Assembly: GCA_963782965.1 (NCBI GenBank)
Contig: CAWALV010000006.1
Coordinates: forward strand, 1,984,001 to 2,048,000
Reading direction: 5' to 3'
Origin: CAWALV01 sp963782965
GTDB lineage: Bacteria; Actinomycetota; Actinomycetes; Acidothermales; Acidothermaceae
DNA: 64,000 bases
In this document: piece after piece, positions 53,396-61,665 of the stretch
Numbering within the stretch: position 1 is the first letter of the stretch
Layout: each line of letters opens with the position of its first letter
Notes under the pieces: generated by a model
Told to the model about the DNA's origin: nothing
Seen by the model: only the letters and a program-made list of their open reading frames with translations
Database searches by the model: none
Made by a program: the position numbers and the translations under genes

Positions 53396-53879
53396 GCAGA
53401 CGCGACTCGTGAGCCCCGTCGAGCGTCTCGATCGATGACCCCGACCGGCATGTTGGCGAAGAAACCACGTGTCCGACGGTCCCCGTCACCGAGCGGCGGC
53501 GGTTGAGGACCCGCCGGTCGGTTTCGCTCGGCGCGGCACTACTCGTCATCACATGCTCCAGCTGTGCGCAGGCGACCTGGAGCTCGTGAAGCACCGATAC
53601 GACGTTGGCGCGCACGGCCCTGGCTTCGGCGAGTACGTGCCAAGCCTGGTCAGCTTCGTCTTCTCGCTCCGCGCTCGGCTCGCCGACCGAGGCTGCCAAC
53701 GCGCTGGCATGATCCGCGACGTCGAACAGATTCGTGGTGCGCTGGCCGTCGAGGCGCAACCGTGCGTTTTCTTCGAGAGCCGCCGCCAGTTCGGCCCGCA
53801 CGGCCTCGAGTTCGGCACGCCACTGACGACGCAGCCGCGTGGCCTTCTTGCTGGAGACCGCAGTCTCGGACTCTTCCAC
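53322..53879 (-). CDS. Coiled-coil hypothetical protein at the head of the polysaccharide operon
   Basis: 185 residues. Residues 10-110 are strongly helical and coiled coil-like (RLRRQWRAELEAVRAELAAA, EENARLRLD, ADQAWHVLAEARAVRANVVS). The Arg/Gly-rich tail overlaps the start of the PelF-like gene by up to 74 bases and is probably disordered. No family recognised. It may play the part of PelE or another assembly protein; this is a guess from position. Confidence 0.5.
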   Translation of the reverse strand: MEESETAVSSKKATRLRRQWRAELEAVRAELAAALEENARLRLDGQRTTNLFDVADHASALAASVGEPSAEREDEADQAWHVLAEARAVRANVVSVLHELQVACAQLEHVMTSSAAPSETDRRVLNRRRSVTGTVGHVVSSPTCRSGSSIETLDGAHESRLRVLPGSRTGRERGDRGRADGRAGG

Positions 53880-54112
53880 CCCACCTCGCCCCCCGCACGT
53901 CGCGTTCGAACGGCGACATGCAGCGCCACCCTACCTACGCATCGGCGCGAAAACGGTGCCCGCGTGAGTCTGCCGGCCATCAATTGCGACGCTCGTGCAG
54001 CACAAACGTGCAGCGAAGGTCAGGAGTGCGATGAATGGCACGGAGGCCAACGAAACCACACAACCCGAGAACTGCTGGACCAACAGCGCTCGGCGCCGTC
54101 CGAAAAGAGGCC

Positions 54113-54207
54113 TTTCAGCGGGCCCTTATGAGGCCAACCCACCCGAGGACAGGCTTGCAAGCCTGTCCTCGGGGGTGTTGACCACGTTTACGTGATCAAC
54201 CCGCAGC
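54113..54207. repeat. 95-bp repeat, copy 2 (ilvC side)
   Basis: Matches copy 1 (44648-44742) with one mismatch. Here the first hairpin is a perfect 30-base palindrome, CCGAGGACAGGCTTG/CAAGCCTGTCCTCGG. It ends 11 bases before the ilvC stop. The 233 bases between the coiled-coil gene and this copy (53880-54112) hold no gene that I can support. Confidence 0.9.
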
Positions 54208-54218
54208 GGGCGGGGGGG

Positions 54219-55217
54219 TTACTCGGCGTCGGTGATCCAGCTCATCATCGGGCGCAGCGTGCGGCCGACCACCTCGACCGGGTGGTCGACGTGCTCGGCG
54301 TAGTACCGCTTGTAGTTCGGCAAGCCGGCGTCGTACTCGGCGATCCATTCCTTTGCGAAAGAGCCGTCCTGGATCTCGGTGAGGATCCGCTTCATCTCCG
54401 CCTTCGTGGCGTCGGTCACGATGCGCGGTCCGCGGGTATAGCCGCCGTACTCGGCGGTCTCCGACACCGACCAGTACATCTTCGAGATGCCGCCTTCGTA
54501 CATGAGGTCGACGATGAGCTTCATCTCGTGCAGGCACTCGAAGTAGGCGACCTCCGGCTGGTAGCCGGCCGCAAGAAGTGTCTCGAACCCCGCCTTGATC
54601 AGCTCCGAGACGCCGCCACAGAGCACGACCTGCTCGCCGAACAGGTCGGTCTCCGTCTCCTCCGTGAACGTCGTCTTGAGCGCGCCCGCGCGGGTGCCGC
54701 CGATGCCCTTGGCGTAGGACTTCACGAGGTCCCAGGCCTTGCCGGTGGCGTCCTGCTCGACGGCCAGCAGGACGGGCACGCCGCGGCCCTCCTCGAACTG
54801 GCGCCGCACCAGGTGACCGGGGCCCTTCGGCGCGACCATGCACACGTCAACACCCGCGGGCGGCGTGATGAGGCCGTAGCGAATGTTGAGGCCGTGCCCG
54901 AAGAAGAGTGCGTCGCCGTCGACCAGGTTCGGCTCGATCGCCTCCTTGTAGAGGTGCCGCTGCACCGGGTCAGGCGCGAGCACCATGACGACGTCGGCTT
55001 CTTCGCACGCCTGTGCCGGTGCGAGTACCCGCAGGCCCTCCGACTCGGCCTTGGCTCGACTCTTCGAACCCTCCGGCAGGCCAACGCGGACGTCGACCCC
55101 GGAGTCGCGTAGCGACAACGCGTGCGCGTGACCCTGGCTGCCGTAGCCGAGCACGGTGACGTTGCGGTTCTGGATGACCGACAGGTCGGTGTCGTCGTCA
55201 TAGAAAATCTCAGGCAC
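54219..55217 (-). CDS. ilvC: Ketol-acid reductoisomerase
   Basis: 332 residues, class I KARI. NADPH site VTVLGYGSQGHAHALSLRDS, metal site DLFGEQVVLCGGVSELIKAG and YFECLHEMKLIVDLMYEGGI. Second step of Ile/Val synthesis. It follows ilvN after about 100 bases that contain 17-bp tandem repeats. Confidence 0.97.
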   Translation of the reverse strand: MPEIFYDDDTDLSVIQNRNVTVLGYGSQGHAHALSLRDSGVDVRVGLPEGSKSRAKAESEGLRVLAPAQACEEADVVMVLAPDPVQRHLYKEAIEPNLVDGDALFFGHGLNIRYGLITPPAGVDVCMVAPKGPGHLVRRQFEEGRGVPVLLAVEQDATGKAWDLVKSYAKGIGGTRAGALKTTFTEETETDLFGEQVVLCGGVSELIKAGFETLLAAGYQPEVAYFECLHEMKLIVDLMYEGGISKMYWSVSETAEYGGYTRGPRIVTDATKAEMKRILTEIQDGSFAKEWIAEYDAGLPNYKRYYAEHVDHPVEVVGRTLRPMMSWITDAE

Positions 55218-55257
55218 GGGACGCGCTCTCCTTCGTACTTCTTCGTGGTTTCCGGCT

Positions 55258-55325
55258 GTTACTCAGGCGACCCTGTTGCTCAGGCGACCCTGTTGCTCAG
55301 GCGATCGTGTTGCTCAAGCGATGCG
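55258..55325. repeat. Four 17-bp tandem repeats between ilvN and ilvC
   Basis: Units start at 55258, 55275, 55292 and 55309, consensus GTTGCTCAGGCGACCCT. The second unit is typical and the last one degenerates into the ilvN 3' end, where it includes the ilvN stop codon (TGA at 55314-55316 on the minus strand). Likely grown by slippage from the end of ilvN. Confidence 0.85.
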
Positions 55326-55838
55326 CTCGACCGGGCGAAGGCTGCGATCGGTGATCGACCGGCCGCCCCGCCCGACGGCCACCATGCCCGACTGCACGAG
55401 TTCCTTGAGCCCGAACGGCTCGAGGACCTTGAGCAGCGCGTCGAGCTTGTCGGCGCCGCCGGTCACCTCGACGGTCAGCGCGTCGGGAGCGACGTCGATG
55501 ATCCTCGCACGGAACAACTCGGCGATTTCCAGCACCTGCGCCCGGTTGGACTGGTCGGCCTTCACCTTCACGAGGAGGAGTTCGCGAGAGACGGACGCCG
55601 CCGGTTCGAGCTCGACGATCTTCAGCACGTTGATCAGCTTGTTGAGCTGCTTGGTCACCTGCTCGAGCGGGTTGTCCTCGACGTTGACCACGATCGTCAT
55701 CCGCGAGATGTCCGGATACTCGGTCGGCCCGACGGCGAGCGACTCGATGTTGAAACCGCGCCGCGCGAACAGCCCCGCGATTCGGGCGAGCACGCCCGGC
55801 TTGTTCTCGACCAGCACCGAAAGGGTGTGCTTCGACAT
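55314..55838 (-). CDS. ilvN: Acetolactate synthase small (regulatory) subunit
   Basis: 174 residues. N-terminal ACT domain TLSVLVENKPGVLARIAGLF, ARRGFNIESLAVGPTE, then the ALS_ss_C domain (FRARIIDVAPDALTVEVTGG). It gives valine feedback control to IlvB. Starts 3 bases after the ilvB stop. Confidence 0.96.
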   Translation of the reverse strand: MSKHTLSVLVENKPGVLARIAGLFARRGFNIESLAVGPTEYPDISRMTIVVNVEDNPLEQVTKQLNKLINVLKIVELEPAASVSRELLLVKVKADQSNRAQVLEIAELFRARIIDVAPDALTVEVTGGADKLDALLKVLEPFGLKELVQSGMVAVGRGGRSITDRSLRPVERIA

Positions 55839-55841
55839 GGC

Positions 55842-57587
55842 TTAGAGCACCTCGCTGTCCCACGCCGGCGCGAGGTCTCGCGCCACCTTGATGTCGTCAT
55901 TGCTCGTACCGGCCGCAACCATCGGCCACACCATGGCGTCCTTGTGCACCAGGAACTCGACGACGACCGGCAGGTCGTCGATGCCCATCGCCTTCTCGAT
56001 CGTGGCGTCGACGTCGTCGGGCTTCTCGCAACGCAGGCCGACACAGCCCATGGCATCGGCGAGCTTCACGAAGTCGGGCACCCGCCGCGAGTGCAGGTCT
56101 GTGTTGGAGTACCGCTCGTTGTAGAAGAGGGTCTGCCACTGGCGCACCATGCCGAGCGACTCGTTGTTGATGAGCGCCACCTTGATCGGAGCGCCCTCGA
56201 GGGCGCAGGTGACGAGTTCCTGGTTGGTCATCTGGAAGCAGCCGTCGCCGTCGATCGCCCACACAGTGGCGTCGGGCCGACCGAACTTCGCGCCCATCGC
56301 GGCGGGGACGGCGAAGCCCATCGTGCCGGCGCCGCCGGAGTTCAACCACGTGTGCGGCTTTTGGTGCGGCAAGTAGTGCGCGGCCCACATCTGGTGCTGG
56401 CCCACACCGGCCACGTAGACGGCGTCCGGGCCGGCGATCTTGCCGAGGCGCTCGATCACGTACTGCGGCGCCAGGCTGCCGTCGTCCGGTGTGTCGTAGC
56501 CGAGCGGGTAGACATCGCGCCACCCGTCGAGCTGGCGCCACCAGCCGGTGAGGTCGGCCTGCCTGCCCGCTTCGAGTTCGCTTTTCACCGCGGCGATCAG
56601 GTCGGTGATGACCTCGCGCGCATCCCCCACGATCGGGACGTCGGCGGTGCGGTTCTTGGAAATCTCGGCCGGGTCGATGTCGGCATGCACGATCGTGGCG
56701 GTCGGCGCGAACGTCGAGAGTTTGCCCGTCACGCGGTCGTCGAAGCGGGTGCCGATCGCGACGATGAGGTCTGCACGTTGCAGTGCTCCGACAGCACCGA
56801 CCGTGCCGTGCATGCCGGGCATCCCCATGTGCTGAGGGTGGTTGTCGGGGAAGGCGCCACGGGCCATCAGCGTCGTGATGACCGGGATGCCGGTGAGCTC
56901 GGCCAGGACGGCGAACTCGGCGCTCGCTTTGGCGAGCAGCACGCCGCCACCGATGTAGAACACCGGCCGCTTCGCAGTGGTGATCAGCTTTGCCGCTTCG
57001 CGGATCTGCTTCGCGTGCGGTTTCGCCGCCGGACGGTAACCGGGCAGTTCTACGCGCTCCGGGTAGTCGAACGTCGTCATCGCCTGCATCGCGTCTTTGG
57101 CGACGTCGACCAGCACCGGGCCGGGCCTGCCGGTCGAAGCGATGTAGAACGCCTCGGCGACCGTGCGGGCGATCTCGTCGGGGTTGGTGACGAGGAAGTT
57201 GTGCTTGGTGATGGGCGTCGTGATGCCGCGGATGTCGGCCTCTTGGAAGGCGTCCGAGCCGATCATCGTCGAGGCCACCTGCCCGGTGATCGCCACGATC
57301 GGGGTGGAGTCCATGTAGGCGTTCGAGATCGGCGTGACGAGGTTGGTCGCACCCGGCCCCGACGTCGCGATGCAAACACCGACCTTGCCGGTGGCCATCG
57401 CGTATCCCTCGGCGGCGTGCCCCGCGCCCTGCTCGTGCCGGACGAGGACGTGGCGCAGCTTGGTGGAGTCGAAGAGTGGGTCGTACATCGGCAGGATCGC
57501 GCCGCCCGGGATGCCGAAAGCGATCTCGGCACCGGCCATCTCCAGCGCACGCACCAGGGCTTGCGCACCTGTCATCTGCTCACTCAT
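55842..57587 (-). CDS. ilvB: Acetolactate synthase large subunit
   Basis: 581 residues from ATG 57587, with GGAGAGG upstream; a TTG five codons earlier is less likely. ThDP enzyme: FGIPGGAILPMYDPLFDS, VRHEQGAGHAAEGYAMATGK (catalytic Glu), GPGATNLVTPISNAYMDSTP, and the ThDP motif DGDGCFQMTNQELVTCALEG ... NNESLG. First common step in Ile/Val synthesis. Preceded by a leader peptide and terminator. Confidence 0.97.
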   Translation of the reverse strand: MSEQMTGAQALVRALEMAGAEIAFGIPGGAILPMYDPLFDSTKLRHVLVRHEQGAGHAAEGYAMATGKVGVCIATSGPGATNLVTPISNAYMDSTPIVAITGQVASTMIGSDAFQEADIRGITTPITKHNFLVTNPDEIARTVAEAFYIASTGRPGPVLVDVAKDAMQAMTTFDYPERVELPGYRPAAKPHAKQIREAAKLITTAKRPVFYIGGGVLLAKASAEFAVLAELTGIPVITTLMARGAFPDNHPQHMGMPGMHGTVGAVGALQRADLIVAIGTRFDDRVTGKLSTFAPTATIVHADIDPAEISKNRTADVPIVGDAREVITDLIAAVKSELEAGRQADLTGWWRQLDGWRDVYPLGYDTPDDGSLAPQYVIERLGKIAGPDAVYVAGVGQHQMWAAHYLPHQKPHTWLNSGGAGTMGFAVPAAMGAKFGRPDATVWAIDGDGCFQMTNQELVTCALEGAPIKVALINNESLGMVRQWQTLFYNERYSNTDLHSRRVPDFVKLADAMGCVGLRCEKPDDVDATIEKAMGIDDLPVVVEFLVHKDAMVWPMVAAGTSNDDIKVARDLAPAWDSEVL

Positions 57588-57670
57588 GTCCAGCCTCTCC
57601 AAACGTCCTGTGATGCTGCGTTGCCCGATCCGACGCTGCCCGATTCGCTGCCGCCGGGCGAGCCCAGGAC

Positions 57671-57706
57671 AACAAAAAACCCCTCGCGCCCGAGAGCACG
57701 GAGGGG
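57671..57706 (-). terminator. Attenuator terminator of ilvB
   Basis: On the minus strand CCCCTC and GAGGGG pair across a 15-base loop that can pair further, followed by TTTTTTGTTG. It is 84 bases upstream of ilvB. A competing GCGCGC stem lies between it and the leader peptide. The end GCGAGGGG plus T run is nearly the same as at the cimA attenuator. Confidence 0.85.
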
Positions 57707-57728
57707 CTGCGCGCCGGCGACCTGACGG

Positions 57729-57770
57729 TCAGCCCGCGCGCTCGATAAGTACGAGAAGGAACGAACGCAC
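57729..57770 (-). CDS. ilvB leader peptide (attenuation)
   Basis: 13 residues, MRSFLLVLIERAG, GTG start and TGA stop. It has consecutive Leu-Leu-Val-Leu-Ile codons, the three amino acids made by the downstream pathway. The position just before alternative stems and a terminator fits ribosome-mediated attenuation as known for actinobacterial ilvB. No Shine-Dalgarno site; leaderless start is possible. Confidence 0.82.
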   Translation of the reverse strand: MRSFLLVLIERAG

Positions 57771-57800
57771 GGAGCAAGGGTGACGTACACCGCCCGCTCG

Positions 57801-57806
57801 TGTCAA
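57801..57806 (-). promoter_or_regulatory. Putative -35 element of the ilvB leader promoter
   Basis: The minus strand reads TTGACA 31 bases before the leader GTG. A weak -10 candidate (TACGTC) lies nearer the start; the spacing is not ideal, so the assignment is tentative. Confidence 0.4.
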
Positions 57807-57919
57807 TCCGACACCGGCGTCCGAAGCCGAAAAGTGGCTGATTTACAAGGACTTCCAACTATCTCGGACGACGTCGGGGTGCGGCGTGCGGTTGAGGGTT
57901 TGCCGATTACCGATCCGGG

Positions 57920-59599
57920 TCAGCCGCAGACGGCGCCTTCGGCCGCGGAGCCGACCAGCTTGCGGTACTTCGCCAGCACGCCGGTGGTGTACTTCGGCGG
58001 GAGCGGCTGCCAGTCGGCACGGCGTTTGGCCAGCTCGTCGTCGTCCACCAGGAGGTCGAGCGTGCGCGCCACGGTGTCGAGCCGGATGCGGTCGCCGTCG
58101 CGTACCAGCGCAATCGGGCCGCAGTCGACAGCCTCAGGTGCCACGTGACCGACGCACAAGCCCGTGGTGCCGCCGGAGAACCGGCCGTCGGTGAGCAGCA
58201 TGACGTCCTTGCCGAGCCCGGCACCTTTGATCGCACCGGTGACGGCGAGCATCTCGCGCATGCCCGGCCCGCCCTTCGGCCCCTCGTAACGGATGACGAC
58301 GACGTCGCCCGCCGCTAGAGTGCCGACGGCGTCCATCGCGGCCCGCTCGCCGTCGAAAACGCGTGCGGTGCCCTCGAACGCGGTCTGCTCGAGCCCCGCG
58401 GTCTTCACCACGGCACCGTCGGGGGCGAGTGACCCGCGCAGGATGGTCAGGCCACCGGTGCGGTGCAACGGATCGGACAGCGCGCGAATCACCTTGCCAT
58501 CAGGGTCGGACGGCGTCAGCTGGGCGAGGTTTTCCGCGACCGTACGACCGGTGACCGTCAAGGCATCCCCGTGCAGCAGCCCGGCGTCGAGGAGGGCCTT
58601 CATCACGACAGGCACCCCGCCGACGCGGTCGACGTCGCTCATCACGTAGCGGCCGAACGGCTTGACGTCGGCCAGGTGCGGCACGTTATCGCCGATGCGG
58701 TTGAAGTCGTCGAGCGTAAGGTCGACGCCCGCCTCGCGGGCGATGGCAAGCAGGTGCAGCACGGCGTTCGTCGAACCGCCGAGCGCCATCACCACGGCGA
58801 TCGCGTTCTCGAACGCCGGCCGGGTCATGATCTGGCGTGCGGTGATGCCCTTGCGCAACAACCCGACGACGGCCTCACCGGACGCGCGGGCGAACCCGTC
58901 GCGGCGGCGGTCCGGTGCCGGAGGTGCAGCAGATCCGGGCATCGACATGCCGAGCGCCTCGGCGGCGCTCGCCATCGTGTTCGCGGTGTACATGCCGCCG
59001 CAAGCGCCTTCGACCGGGCAGAAAACCCGCTCGATCGCGTCGACGTCCTCCTTGGTGGCGAGCCCGCGCGAGCAGGCACCGATGGCCTCGAAGGCGTCGA
59101 TGATGGTGATGTTGTCGCGATCGCCGATCCGGCCGGCAAGCGTCGTCCCGGCGTAGAGGAACACGGCCGCGAGATCGAGCCGCGCTGCGGCCATGAGCAT
59201 GCCGGGCAGCGACTTGTCGCAACCGGCGAGCAGCACGCTGCCGTCGAGGCGTTCGGCCATCATCACGGTCTCGACCGAGTCGGCGATGACCTCGCGCGAC
59301 ACGAGCGAGAAGTGCATGCCTTCGTGGCCCATCGAGATGCCGTCGGAGACCGAGATGGTGCCGAACTCCAGCGGGTAGCCGCCCGCGGCGTGCACGCCCT
59401 CCTTGGCCGACTTCGCCAAGCGGTCGAGCGACAGGTTGCACGGCGTGATCTCGTTCCACGAGCTGGCCACGCCGATCTGCGGCTTGACCCAGTCGTCGTC
59501 GCCCATGCCGACGGCGCGCAACATGCCGCGTGCCGCGGCTTTCTCCAGCCCGTCAGTCACGTCTCGGCTGCGGGGCTTGAGATCAGACTCGGTGGTCAT
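57920..59599 (-). CDS. ilvD: Dihydroxy-acid dehydratase
   Basis: 559 residues, short bacterial/actinobacterial form. [Fe-S] cysteines in LLAGCDKSLPG and FCPVEGACGGMYTANTMASA; SSWNEITPCNLSL near the start; LLTDGRFSGGTTGLCVGHVA near the end. Makes 2-oxo acids in Ile/Val synthesis. 149 bases upstream of the ilvB leader on the same strand, but probably separately transcribed. Confidence 0.96.
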   Translation of the reverse strand: MTTESDLKPRSRDVTDGLEKAAARGMLRAVGMGDDDWVKPQIGVASSWNEITPCNLSLDRLAKSAKEGVHAAGGYPLEFGTISVSDGISMGHEGMHFSLVSREVIADSVETVMMAERLDGSVLLAGCDKSLPGMLMAAARLDLAAVFLYAGTTLAGRIGDRDNITIIDAFEAIGACSRGLATKEDVDAIERVFCPVEGACGGMYTANTMASAAEALGMSMPGSAAPPAPDRRRDGFARASGEAVVGLLRKGITARQIMTRPAFENAIAVVMALGGSTNAVLHLLAIAREAGVDLTLDDFNRIGDNVPHLADVKPFGRYVMSDVDRVGGVPVVMKALLDAGLLHGDALTVTGRTVAENLAQLTPSDPDGKVIRALSDPLHRTGGLTILRGSLAPDGAVVKTAGLEQTAFEGTARVFDGERAAMDAVGTLAAGDVVVIRYEGPKGGPGMREMLAVTGAIKGAGLGKDVMLLTDGRFSGGTTGLCVGHVAPEAVDCGPIALVRDGDRIRLDTVARTLDLLVDDDELAKRRADWQPLPPKYTTGVLAKYRKLVGSAAEGAVCG

Positions 59600-59649
59600 G
59601 CGGGTCTCCAGACTGCCGAACGGACGCCGGACCGAACGCGGGTGTCACT

Positions 59650-61665
59650 CTACTTGGCGACCGCCGCCGCAGCGCTGGGAGTCAGGACGTCGGGAGGCAC
59701 CGGAATGCTCGTCACGATCTGACCGGCCCCGTCCTGCAATCCGACCACGAAGGACTGCTGCGAGACCTCCGCGACCGATCCGACGACGGGCATGCTGCCG
59801 AAACGGTCCGAGCGCAGGTTGGTGGCCGCCTGCGCTTCGTCGTCGGCGAGCAGCATGGCACCGGTCGTGCCAGCGGTACCGAGCACACCGATCCGAGCCC
59901 GGTCGGCCCCGCCGTACAGGAACGCGAACGGGTAGTCAGGGGTGCCGGCGGCCATCACGTACTCGCCTTCCCCGCTGGTCGCACCCGACCAGACGACGGT
60001 GAGGAGATCGGTCGGACCGCGGGTCCTAGCCCGCAGCACGAGCACCTGCTCGCCGGCACCGTCGCTGCCTGCCCACAGCACGCTCGGCAGGACGGTGGCG
60101 CTCAAGTCGCCGTCGTCCTTCCATGCCTTGACGACGCTCAGAGCGAGCGCAAGTTGACGCGCGTCGGGCCTGCCGCGTTGCAGCACGACCGCCGACGGCG
60201 AGACCTCGTCATGGCCGGCCGGTAACGGTTGCCCGGGTAGCCATCCGGACACACTGGGGTCCTGCCCGGCCGGTGGCTCGCCACGAGTGAACCGCGTGAG
60301 CGGGCCGACGGCAGTCCATGCAGCACCCGCAGTGCTTACAGGCTCGAACGCCAGGAGGACCGAGGGCCCCGCGATCCCGCCGACCGGCGCAACGACGACG
60401 CCGTCGTCGGCGGGGTAGCGCTGCCTGACGACCGAGGTACCGGCACCCTCGGCGGTCACCTGGACGCCGATGCTGCCCGGCGGTCCGAGCGCCACGAGGA
60501 TGCCGCCTGCCCTGGGGTCGCTGATGATCGCGGCAACCGGCTGTGGCGTGACGATTGTCGCCGGTGCGGAGGTCACGGCGCCCTCGAACAGCGAGTCGGC
60601 ACCGACCGGGCCGTAGAACCAGGAGCCGACCACGGTGTCGCCCGCCCGCGCCGTCACGTAGGCGACGCGAAAGCCGGCGGTGTCGTCTGCGAGCAACACC
60701 TGCATGAGGCCGGTAGCGTCCGGATGCGCGTGCAGGAACTCCCCGCGCAGGTTGTAAAGCAGATTCACGTCCGTCGCCGCGTTGCCACGCAGCGGCCACT
60801 CGACAACGAGGTCCTGCGCGGGATCGAGTGCGGTGAAGAGCGAAGTGGCCGGTGGCGAACTCCCGGCACTCGTCGCACCGGGCGAGGGTCTCGAGGCGGA
60901 CGGCGACGGGGCTGCGGCGGGATGGCCACCGCCGCCTGACGAAATCACGACGACGACCGCTGCAACCGCCGCGCAGGCGGCAGTGGCACCCGCCGCGACC
61001 GAGCGAGCGCGAGTACGCAACCGTCGGACGGCTACGCCGGCACGGCCGTACGCGTCGATCAGTGGTCGCACCCCGGCCGCGTGGCTGTGCATCCCGTCGC
61101 GGAGGACGACCGGCATGTCGGCCCGCGAGGCCGATCGGACGCCGACGGTCACCGCCTTCCATACGCCCAAGAGGGTCTCGCTCGCGCGCTGCTGCCAGGC
61201 GAGGAGGCGGCGAGTGGACGCGAAAGTCTGCGGCACGTCGAGACCACGCAGCTGCGGCGCGATCACCGCCGGATCGTCGAACACCAGCGGCACGCGCTGA
61301 CGTGGCTCGAGCGAACACCATGCAACCCACATCGCGTCCCGCAAGGCCGCCGGATCGAGCGGCTCGCCGGCAGCGTCGACGAGAACAGGAGGCGGGTCGG
61401 CGGGTCGGGCCGATGTACGACGGGACCGCGGCAACCTGCTGAGCAACGCTTCGACGGCGATCGACTCCGGCAGCCCGTGCGTATCGACCTCGCGCCAGCG
61501 ACGACGGGTCCGGGCGAGTGCCTCGATCGTGAGCGCTTCCGCCCGGGCGAGGTCGGCATCGTCGTCGCCGCCGGTACCTGCAATGAGGACGTACGCGAGC
61601 CGGGCGAGCGGCTCGCCGAAGCCGGCCGCGAACTCGCGGAATTCGGTGTCGGCGGTGGAGGTCAT
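59650..61665 (-). CDS. Large membrane-anchored protein with a degenerate sigma-like N-terminus
   Basis: 671 residues from ATG 61665, which overlaps the preceding dehydrogenase gene by 4 bases. Residues 1-170 look like a worn ECF-sigma-type helical region (FREFAAGFGEPLARLAYVLI, AEALTIEALARTRRRWREVD). One transmembrane helix at about 225-250 (ARSVAAGATAACAAVAAVVV), a Ser/Pro linker, then about 400 residues outside, mostly beta-rich, unknown. Role unknown; not a functional sigma factor by its sequence. Confidence 0.7.
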   Translation of the reverse strand: MTSTADTEFREFAAGFGEPLARLAYVLIAGTGGDDDADLARAEALTIEALARTRRRWREVDTHGLPESIAVEALLSRLPRSRRTSARPADPPPVLVDAAGEPLDPAALRDAMWVAWCSLEPRQRVPLVFDDPAVIAPQLRGLDVPQTFASTRRLLAWQQRASETLLGVWKAVTVGVRSASRADMPVVLRDGMHSHAAGVRPLIDAYGRAGVAVRRLRTRARSVAAGATAACAAVAAVVVVISSGGGGHPAAAPSPSASRPSPGATSAGSSPPATSLFTALDPAQDLVVEWPLRGNAATDVNLLYNLRGEFLHAHPDATGLMQVLLADDTAGFRVAYVTARAGDTVVGSWFYGPVGADSLFEGAVTSAPATIVTPQPVAAIISDPRAGGILVALGPPGSIGVQVTAEGAGTSVVRQRYPADDGVVVAPVGGIAGPSVLLAFEPVSTAGAAWTAVGPLTRFTRGEPPAGQDPSVSGWLPGQPLPAGHDEVSPSAVVLQRGRPDARQLALALSVVKAWKDDGDLSATVLPSVLWAGSDGAGEQVLVLRARTRGPTDLLTVVWSGATSGEGEYVMAAGTPDYPFAFLYGGADRARIGVLGTAGTTGAMLLADDEAQAATNLRSDRFGSMPVVGSVAEVSQQSFVVGLQDGAGQIVTSIPVPPDVLTPSAAAAVAK

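Larger units (their letters stand above)
44743..54112. other. Repeat-flanked polysaccharide locus inserted between ilvC and serA
   Basis: A 9.4-kb segment between two 95-bp direct repeats. It holds a CE18-like deacetylase surface protein (broken), a GH114 lipoprotein, a polytopic membrane protein, a PelF-like glycosyltransferase and a coiled-coil protein. ilvB-ilvN-ilvC-serA-leuB is a normal actinobacterial order, so the segment is best read as an insertion. No transposase or integrase is present. The Pel/galactosaminogalactan assignment rests on the mix of PelF-like, GH114 and CE18-like genes and is an inference. Confidence 0.75.

Noticed and set aside
54195..54207. CRISPR-like reading of the 95-bp repeats
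   Set aside because: Only two copies 9.4 kb apart, no spacers and no cas genes.
55258..55325. Riboswitch or sRNA in the ilvN-ilvC gap
   Set aside because: The sequence is fully explained by four 17-bp repeats that extend from the ilvN end.
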